Shown here: positions 8,365 through 14,350 of the stretch, piece by piece
Layout of the letters: the number at the start of each line of letters is the position of its first letter
How positions within the stretch are numbered: the stretch's first letter is position 1
DNA from: Cylindrotheca closterium
Lineage: Eukaryota > Bacillariophyta > Bacillariophyceae > Bacillariales > Bacillariaceae
NCBI GenBank assembly: GCA_933822405.4
Contig: CAKOGP040001899.1
Coordinates: forward strand, 1 to 14,350
DNA: 14,350 nucleotides
Direction: 5' to 3'
Notes under the pieces: generated by a model
What the model saw: only the letters and a program-made list of their open reading frames with translations
Told to the model about the DNA's origin: nothing
Databases searched by the model: none
Position numbers and translations under genes: made by a program

Positions 8365-9564
8365 CTAATTTCTTGTTGAATCCGCTCTCTGAATTTTCGT
8401 TTTTTGAATAGTCATAAGCTTGGGAATTGACTTGAACACCATTTGATGATAGTGTGCTCGGAATAATCCTTTCAATGTTTGATTGCTGCGCTCAATAGTT
8501 GGTTTGTGTTTGCCCAGCACGGCATAATTCAGGGTCACATTCATGTTATCTTTCACGTCATCAAATACCGGTTTGAATTTGTTGTCGCAATAAATAGTTT
8601 TCATTCCAAATTCCGCATGATTATAAACGAAAAAATTTGTCAATCGACTTGTAAATAGCATCTTTCGTCCGATCTTTCAGTTCAGTACTGAATCGGAATT
8701 TGATCGCTTTGTCAATGCTGACAAAAAACGCGACATTGTTGATAAACATAATGTCGATGCATAAATCCAGGTTCGAATTGTGTTTCAGTAGTTCCTTGGG
8801 CATTTCGATCCAATCATCAACCACCGCCTTTGGTGTTGGTCGCTTTTGTTTGCCCTTAATTGTTGAAACGCTCGGTCCATATATCTTTTCAGAGATATTA
8901 ACATCTTCCTCTGTAATTTTCCCCAAATTGCCAACTTGAATAGTTCTGCACCAGGTGCTCCCATCATCTGATAGCCACTTTGTGCAACATTTGCTCGTTT
9001 CACTTGTTTGTTTGTGAAACCCTCTTTGTTCTTCTCCACACTCTGTAGAGCACAGTACCCTTCCATATCATCATTTAAATTATTAGGTACTATGTGGATT
9101 TGATCTAGTTCCATGCCAGCAGGAACTTCATCAAATATAAATCCTCTTCCATCCGTCCATTCGTGAAAATCTTTAGCAAATGTATCCGGTGGTCTAGCAA
9201 AGATATCTAAGTCATCGAAATCCCATCGTCAGTCTTTAGCCAGTTCATAACACCATTGAGCAAATTTTGTCCATTTCCATAAATCATAATATTCATTCAT
9301 TGGTTCTCCTATATTAATCCTATCACGCTGTAGGATGAATGCCATTCCTTTGTATCTTTCAATTTCAATATCAAAACGTGGGTCTACTCCAGCATTGTCA
9401 ATTCCAAGTGCATGATTATGGAACATTGCTGTTGCCACAGCAGGTTCGTCCACCAGAGTATATAATCCATTGTGATGTCCAAATCGCCATGTAGTCCCGT
9501 TTCTGGTCACAAAGAAGCTGTTCTCTATCTTTGTGTCCATAAATACATCAAATGTTTCCTCTAG
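8365..9564 (-). pseudogene. Ty1/copia-type Pol relic: pre-integrase zone and integrase core
   Basis: Reading right to left, one frame is open from 9564 to about 8930, broken only by TGA at 9231-9229. It ends in KQVKRANVAQSGYQMMGAPG, which fits the GAG-pre-integrase zone of diatom copia elements. A frame change near 8930 leads to EEDVNISEKIYGPSVSTIKG and the integrase core: LCIDIMFINN, then after another change near 8640 MKTIYCDNKFKP, and TIERSNQTLKGLFRAHYHQM. The Asp of CIDIMF, the Asp of YCDNKF and the Glu of IERSNQ are the expected DDE triad that joins element DNA to the host genome, and all three survive. Protein-like text fades after SIPKLM. The part at 9564-9115 shows no D-S/T-G protease motif. 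Confidence 0.75.
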
Positions 9565-9733
9565 TCAGAGGATGAAACTTCTTCTCTTTTTTGCTACCAT
9601 TGCCACTCTCATTTCCATTGTAGTTACCATTACCTTGGCCTTGCTGCGATCTTCCTTGTCCAGCATTTCTTCCATTGGAACCATGTCCAGTATTCTGAAA
9701 TTGTCCACTCATCATGAGCAAGTTCTTATTCTT
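9548..9733 (-). pseudogene. Copia-type Gag remnant, Gly/Asn/Gln-rich segment
   Basis: The minus frame from 9733 to a TGA at 9550-9548 encodes MMSGQFQNTGHGSNGR and then repeated GQG, QQG and GNG steps, ending KKEKKFHPLTRG. A low-complexity Gly/Asn/Gln linker followed by KFHP is what I recall near the end of diatom copia Gag. There is no clear CCHC knuckle. It overlaps the Pol-side frame by 17 nt (9548-9564), which lies in the +1 frame relative to it. Gag forms the particle that packages element RNA; this copy is broken at both ends. Confidence 0.55.
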
Positions 9734-9791
9734 TCAAGTCGTAGGAATATATTGACTCCCAATTCAATTCAGTGACTTTTTATAATATATG

Positions 9792-10264
9792 TTAGAAGTA
9801 AGTGATCCACTGCCGCCTGCAATCTACCTGTTCAATTGACTGCGATTTAGCTGTCCAGGTATTGTTGCCTTCTAAGTATATGAATTTACGGTATATAGAA
9901 CTATATAGATCTATCAGAGATCCTACTTTATCAACCAATTCACTCGTTGCTTGCAATATATTATAAAAAGTGAGAACAGTCTGTCAACTTTTGACTTTGA
10001 CTCTTTCTTCTCCAGCTCAGTGGAAATTCTCAGAATTCTCTCTATGTCAGCCTGACATGCTGCAAGTTCAATCTGTTTATCCGTTCATCTTCCACAGTAG
10101 TCCGTACTTTGATTAGTATCCAACTTTGGTTCTTGCTTGAATCTTACTTTCTTAAATCATCAACATGATGATTTCCATAGAAATAAATTGTCTTTTCTGA
10201 CTTGCCACGCGCGACATTTTTAGTCGTATCAGTCTTCATTTTTAGTCGTATCAGTTAACATCAT
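9792..10264 (-). pseudogene. Broken coding region with coiled-coil character, upstream of the Gag remnant
   Basis: A possible ATG pair at 10264-10259 opens MMLTDTTKN, and a 22-bp tandem duplication then destroys the frame. Beyond it, coherent text continues as GKSEKTIYFYGNHHVDDLRK, then a frame open from 10153 to 9926 with a single TGA at 10087-10085 (VRFKQEPKLDTNQ; IELAACQADIERILRISTEL). Near 9966 it shifts to another frame (NILQATSELVDKVGSLIDLY) that ends at a TAA at 9794-9792. The heptad-like Leu/Ile spacing suggests a helical, self-associating protein. Its orientation and position before the Gly/Asn/Gln segment fit the 5' part of the same Gag, but I recognise no family; it could be an unrelated gene. 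Confidence 0.45.
10215..10258. repeat. 22-bp tandem duplication
   Basis: Two adjacent units begin CATTTTTAGTCGTATCAGT (10215-10236 and 10237-10258) and differ only in the last three bases. On the minus strand this duplicates a TDTTKN-coding stretch, and 22 bp is not a multiple of three, so it directly explains the frame loss in the gene remnant there. Confidence 0.9.
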
Positions 10265-10428
10265 TTCTCTATCGTTCACATGTATTCTCTTTTTCTCGTT
10301 TCTCCAAATATGTACTTTGAAAATCCTAATATATCCAACAGACTACTCCTTTGTTTGTGAGTGTCTTCCTCAAAGTTGTGGCCCATGCAACATATGTCAA
10401 TTTGTTCTTCTATTGAGCTTTGACTTGT

Positions 10429-11340
10429 CTACCTTTTTGTTGTTGCTGGTTGCCTTGTCTGCGGCTCTGTTGCATTCCCTTGCCAATTTTCTCCTGTTGG
10501 GATTGGTAGCGTTGTGAATGGCTTGATGGATCTGCTGACTATTGCTGTCAAGTGTTTCTTAGCATGTTTTGGTCTTGCGTACATTGTCAAGAATTTGTCT
10601 TCTGTTTTTGTCCAAAAGGTATTGTCACTGTATGTTTTTGCACATGCTGTACATGAATACTTGCTGTCATATCTGGTGTGGTGCCATGCTCTTCATTGTT
10701 TCTTTTGTCTTGCTCCAACTGAGTTTCTCCGCAAACAGCAGATTTCTGCTATAAACAGCAGTTTTCTGCTATCCTCTTTTGTGAAACCAAACAGGCTGAG
10801 GGCTTCCCAAGGTCTGATTGTTCTGACCGGTGATGTTACCTCTGTGTTGTTGGTTGCAATTGATATTGTGCCTTGCAGTGGGGGCTCTTTTGGTGGTGTC
10901 ATAGATCCCGTGTTCTTGTGTGTATCCTTGTGAGTTCTTGACTGTGGAGACTCTGTTTTCTCCTTGTCTCGTCATGTTGAAATATCCTGTGTAATTTTGT
11001 TTGGTGCATCCATGGCATTTTCAATTGTTCCTGGCTGTAAGTATGGGCCTTCAACATCTAAAGTTCTGCTCCATGCCTTTATAACTCTTCTTCCGGTTCT
11101 GAGTATGATGCTGTGTTTGGTGTCATCTCTGCTTGTGCTGTGCTATCGCTGGTTGTGTGTGAAATGGTTTGTAGGTTGGTCCTGTCTCTTGTTTCTTTTT
11201 TGATGTATTGTTCCCATTCTTCAATGACCTTGTCAGTTGATTTTCTTGTCCACATGAGTATGCATTGGGTTGATCAGTGTCGTTGCTTTTTGGATGATGG
11301 TGCAAAGGGCATGGTGATGGCCAAACCAAAGCCCGGAGAA
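10429..11340 (-). pseudogene. Retroelement Pol relic, central region with C5-methyltransferase-like motif
   Basis: One minus frame is open from 11142 to the TAG at 10431-10429 (about 238 codons), interrupted only by TGA at 10974-10972 and 10695-10693. Upstream text lies in other frames: GLWFGHHHALCTIIQKATTL (about 11335-11280), then STDKVIEEWEQYIKKETRD. The main frame has RVIKAWSRTLDVEGPYLQPG, then VRTIRPWEALSLFGF (10827-10783), a YSCTACAK pair of Cys (near 10650) and TLPIPTGENW near the end. I recall ..RPxxPxExxxxFGF.. and ..LPTxxxWxxAYxxD.. in Pol proteins of algal retroelements lying between RNase H and integrase. The first resembles the RxLTPRExARLQGF motif of cytosine-C5 methyltransferases. 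No PCQ catalytic motif is seen, so enzymatic activity is not supported. Confidence 0.45.
10733..10772. repeat. 20-bp tandem duplication with hairpin arms
   Basis: AAACAGCAGATTTCTGCTAT (10733-10752) is followed directly by AAACAGCAGTTTTCTGCTAT (10753-10772), with one difference. Each unit holds AGCAG/CTGCT inverted arms around a four-base loop. It sits inside the minus-strand Pol relic, just after the FGF motif in coding direction, and shifts the frame because 20 is not a multiple of three. Confidence 0.9.
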
Positions 11341-11368
11341 TGCACAAAAGAAGAGGAAACAGAACAAA

Positions 11369-12060
11369 ATGGCTCATAGGAAAAGAATTTACATGGATCA
11401 TGGACTGGAGCGGACTGGACTGACCAAGTTCTTTGAAGGCAAAGACGACATTACACACACGCTGCAACGATGGAAGCTAGAGCTATTGACATTTGTCTTC
11501 ACCATAGTTCACAGACCAGCAAAGATGCTCACGGAATGTGACCTCCTGTCAAGATATGAGGGCATACTAAGCATGTCAAGGAATACGGAAGAAGCCCACA
11601 CAGACAACCAGATCATTGCTGTGGCATAGAAACTAAGGAAGATGAAGCACCGTCCTGGCCCAGACAACATCTACTACCCACAGTGAAAGCTGACCTGATT
11701 ACAACAAGAGCAGAACTAGTGCAAATATGCGACACAGTAAGAGCAACATGGATCATTGGAAGATCCCTAGACACCATTTTGGACAGCTTCAAACTACTTG
11801 GAGGAATCATCATGCTAACAGCTAGCACCAGCGAGGAGGAATACTGTCAACTACAACACAACATACCAAACATTGAAACCTTTGCCAAAAGGCTTGTCAA
11901 CACAGTACAACCGCCAGCAGAATGGTTCATTGTAACCAACATACTCAATAGCTCCCACAGTGCATCAATGACTTTAGACAATGATTCTAGTGGCCCTGTA
12001 CTGCAGAAGCAGATGGTAAGCATGACGATCAATAGTAAATGGAAAACAAGCATCAGTTGA
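11369..12060 (+). pseudogene. Retroelement Pol relic: RNase H end and following region
   Basis: The frame at 11369-11629 reads KRIYMDHG, GLTKFFEGKDDITHTLQRW, ELLTFVFTIVHRPAKM and CDLLSRY. This is the C-terminal half of the RNase H domain of gypsy-like or related algal Pol proteins, where IxHRPGKxxxxxDxLSR is the hallmark and the Asp before LLSR is conserved. RNase H removes the RNA strand during reverse transcription. A frame change near 11626 continues as KEDEAPSWPRQHLLPTV, RATWIIGRS, NIPNIETFAKRLVNT and PPAEWFIVTNI, a region I recall after RNase H in such elements. Real homology probably ends near 11950, where a repeat begins; the rest to the TGA at 12058-12060 is repeat-derived. No reverse transcriptase precedes it on this strand. 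Confidence 0.6.
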
Positions 12061-12085
12061 AAACTTACAAACCTGTCCATCAATT
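11951..12085. repeat. Diverged direct repeat, copy 1
   Basis: Starts GCTCCCACAGTGCATCAATG and ends near CCTGTCCATCAAT. It shares ordered blocks with copy 2: GCATCAATGA, AGACAAT, ATTCTAGTGG, TGTACTGC, GCAGATGGTAA, GCATCAG and CATCAAT. It starts at the apparent end of the Pol homology. Confidence 0.7.
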
Positions 12086-12125
12086 TTAGTTCCAACCATC
12101 AGATATGCCTCAACCATGACCCAAT

Positions 12126-12257
12126 CGCTCCCACTAGTGCATCAATGAATTGAGACAATTATTCTAGTGGATTTGTACTGCTTCCGCAGATGGTAAATAG
12201 AGAATGACAAGCATCTTTGACGCATCAGCTGAAAATTAGCGAAACTGCCCATCAATC
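12126..12257. repeat. Diverged direct repeat, copy 2
   Basis: Starts GCTCCCACTAGTGCATCAAT and ends near CTGCCCATCAATCC, 175 bp downstream of copy 1 and in the same orientation, with small indels between shared blocks. It is either an old tandem duplication or two units of a longer satellite or terminal sequence. Confidence 0.7.
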
Positions 12258-13510
12258 CATATTTTTCCTATGCTTCGGTTGATTGTAGAATGGCAAATGC
12301 CAGTGTTGAATGCCATATAGTATCACCTGTATCAGAAATGAGTCAATGTCAACAGAGCATCATTCAACCTTTGGACTTCAGATGGATGGAAGGCGTTGAC
12401 TGGTGACTTGGGACATCGAACTGAAATGAATCCGCAAAAAGAAACACTCCTGCGCCAACCAACGCGTATTCCAGTTCCATGAGCAGAGCAATCTTTCCAT
12501 GGTTCTTGTATCGTCAGACTTGACGCTGTTCCCATTCTTTCTTGTCGAGTCCTTTTGCGGTTTTTGTGCCTTTTAGATCTATTGGGGAGGTTGAAGAAAC
12601 CAATGGCTTAGAGACCACTCTATAGGGACAGTGCAGAGAAGTTTGGGCTGTTTGGATTTCGGACAACAATGATCATAATGAATAATTGACAAAAGATAGG
12701 TGTGCAATTGGATGGCTTGTTGACTACTGTAATAGTGCTGTGCCGGGCTATACGTAACATTGCATGCGGATCAACCAAAAAATGGTTTTTGGGGTGGGTT
12801 ATGGCGCACCTGTGGTTGGTGAGAAGCCTTGGAGTTGGAAAAACAAAGGATATATATTGTATTGTGATTTGCTGATTTCGTGGCGTTAAGGATTGTTATT
12901 TTTTTTCCAAAAAAACAACAACACCCAAACCCTCTAGTTCACAAGATAGCGTCGTTTGTATTCAATACCCAAGCAAACAAGACAAGAAAGGTGTCGATAG
13001 CTTTGTCTTTATCTGCTTGTTATTCTGATGCAAGTAGTTTGTGTGAATTCGGTGAAAAAGTCCTCATTTATGCCCCAAAAGGGTCCATTTTCATCACCAA
13101 TTCATTATCATTGACCGATTGACAATGACGGTGCGGTCAATTCGCCTTTCGATGACATCGCAACGGTGCCAATCCCATCTTTATGATATGAGTGAAGACT
13201 TGGCAAAGTTTCTTTGTCGTTGTACTTGCGGTTGTGGTGTTGGAGCTGCTTGATGTTTCGGTATTTTCAACGCCGAATCTCACCTATTGTTTCGTTTCTC
13301 ATGTTACAGCATGCCGACGAGATCTTCAAAACGTGTTGCTCAAAAGAAGATAGCGCTTTGAGTCTCCTCTTTTTCCTCTGAAAGTGATACTGTGGAGTCG
13401 TTAGGACAAAGGGCACCCAAACGAGCAAAAAGAGCTCCTTTAGTGGTTGCGCCATACTTTGTCGTCCGACTTTATTCTAAGAAGAAAGGCAATAGGATGA
13501 ATAAGTGCCA
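12258..13510. other. No supported gene
   Basis: Short frames exist (minus 12332-12535, plus 12880-13122, minus 13267-13455), but none shows family motifs or consistent protein-like text. No repeat array, tRNA or element end was found. Confidence 0.5.
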
Positions 13511-13825
13511 ATGAGTGTCATATTTTGCCGCTTTCATGACGACATCAAATCCATTTGGATTTTGAACGGGGACAACAAAGAAGCACCAAAGAAGGGAGAC
13601 AAAGGGTGGTGTGTGAAACTCGCACTCACAGCAGAGAAGGATGACATCATCAAGGCAACACTCAAACTAAAACTATTTGAGAAGGAGTCGGTGGGTTCAA
13701 TTTTTCAATTGGTCTATGGGAAAATCAATGATCAGCATCTCAAATTGTTTGTTTGGTTGCATGCAAGAGACGTTCTCAAACTAGGTGACGGTGACGAGGT
13801 ATTGAAACCGTTTGCTGATTTGTAG
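13511..13825 (+). CDS. Small intact ORF of unknown function (104 aa)
   Basis: An in-frame TAA at 13502-13504 precedes the frame; the first ATG is at 13511 in a gccaATGa context, and the frame runs cleanly to TAG. The protein starts MSVIFCRFHDDIKSIWILNG, has a Lys-rich middle (EAPKKGDKG), a helix-prone KDDIIKATLKLKLFEKE and ends HARDVLKLGDGDEVLKPFADL. There is no signal peptide, membrane segment or Cys/His cluster. Composition is balanced and globular, unlike the shadow frames elsewhere, and it is the only unbroken protein-like frame in the right-hand 2 kb. I do not recognise the family. It could be a real small gene, one exon, or the surviving end of a larger gene. Confidence 0.4.
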   Translation: MSVIFCRFHDDIKSIWILNGDNKEAPKKGDKGWCVKLALTAEKDDIIKATLKLKLFEKESVGSIFQLVYGKINDQHLKLFVWLHARDVLKLGDGDEVLKPFADL

Positions 13826-14350
13826 TGGAATCAATTGGAGATAAGTCAAAGATAATTTGAAATATATATTGAATAGCCTAGCTATACATGCGAACTGCCA
13901 AGAGAATTGATGCTGTTGCTAAACCCGTGAACAACAGACACTCTTTGTTGTCATTTTGTCACAGAATTCTTATTCCCAGGATACAAAGAGTGGCGAAAAG
14001 TGTTCATTGCAGCTTTAAGTGTGACATGAGAAAGTGCATCAAAGTGATCATCAATCATATATACCTTTCTTTGAGTTCCAAGCACGCCCCTTCTTGTATG
14101 TAGAAAAAAAATTTGCTTGGATTGATGTGTGGCAAGTATGTGCCACTGTGAATGGCAGCATAGCCCCAGCTGTTGGTGAAATGGGATCTTGATAGATAAA
14201 AGAACAGTCGAACATGTCGGACAGTGAAGTCGGACATTTGTGATATCGAACACGGACAGAAGTACGGTTCGAGTACGTACAGAGATGGATAAGTATTGAA
14301 GGTAGATCTACTCTGTGACTAGTTCGTGAAGAACATGTGCGTATGTGCTT
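13826..14350. other. No supported gene
   Basis: A minus frame at 13951-14253 and overlapping plus frames are open, but they contain no motif I recognise. No repeat or RNA gene was seen up to the window end. Confidence 0.4.

Noticed and set aside
9548..9564. Programmed +1 frameshift between Gag and Pol frames
   Set aside because: The two frames overlap by 17 nt in the +1 relation used by Ty1, but no Ty1-type slippery heptamer is present, and the relic has many ordinary indels, so a random deletion explains it.
10317..10933. Hydrophobic plus-strand ORFs resembling membrane proteins
   Set aside because: They are antisense to the polar, Thr/Asn/Gln-rich minus-strand Pol relic, whose reverse complement naturally reads as Leu/Val/Cys-rich text.
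11123..11467. 114-codon minus-strand ORF as a gene
   Set aside because: It crosses the junction between the two divergent Pol pieces. The better minus-strand protein text here lies in other frames, and its upstream third is antisense to RNase H.
13951..14253. 100-codon minus-strand ORF
   Set aside because: No recognisable motif, and overlapping frames on both strands are similarly open, so coding is not supported.

Overview
The window looks like repeat-rich nuclear DNA of a eukaryotic alga, most likely a pennate diatom. The base composition is AT-leaning. There is no operon structure and there are no Shine-Dalgarno-spaced genes. The recognisable coding is dominated by decayed mobile-element proteins of the diatom Ty1/copia type, by pieces of a second retroelement polyprotein, and by a large transposase-like relic. 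I recall its relatives as multi-copy hypothetical proteins of pennate diatom genomes (memory, not a search). No housekeeping gene, tRNA or rRNA is visible.

Layout: (1) 2-226, plus strand: end of a copia reverse-transcriptase fragment cut by the window edge. (2) 227-2155: no supported gene, but two tandem repeats, one palindromic. (3) 2156-7028, plus strand: a large broken transposase-like coding region that changes frame many times, with a Cys/His zinc-type motif at each end and RNase H-like DDE candidates in the middle. (4) 7710-7900: an array of a perfect 14-bp palindrome on a 20-bp period. (5) 8170-10264, minus strand: a broken copia-type Gag/integrase relic whose integrase keeps D, D and E. 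(6) 10429-11340, minus strand, and 11369-12060, plus strand: two pieces of a second retroelement Pol, pointing away from each other. (7) 11951-12257: a diverged direct repeat. (8) 13511-13825, plus strand: one short intact ORF of unknown function in otherwise gene-poor sequence.

Nothing here forms a working pathway; it is best read as a graveyard of nested elements. In the relics, the stops that interrupt a frame which stays coherent on both sides are mostly TGA, which suggests decay by C-to-T change at CGA codons. Short tandem duplications of about 20-30 bp recur and explain some frame changes. The features most worth following up are the palindrome array, the transposase-like family at 2156-7028, and the divergent Pol halves meeting near 11340-11370. 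Frame-by-frame readings were done by eye, so exact break points are approximate.
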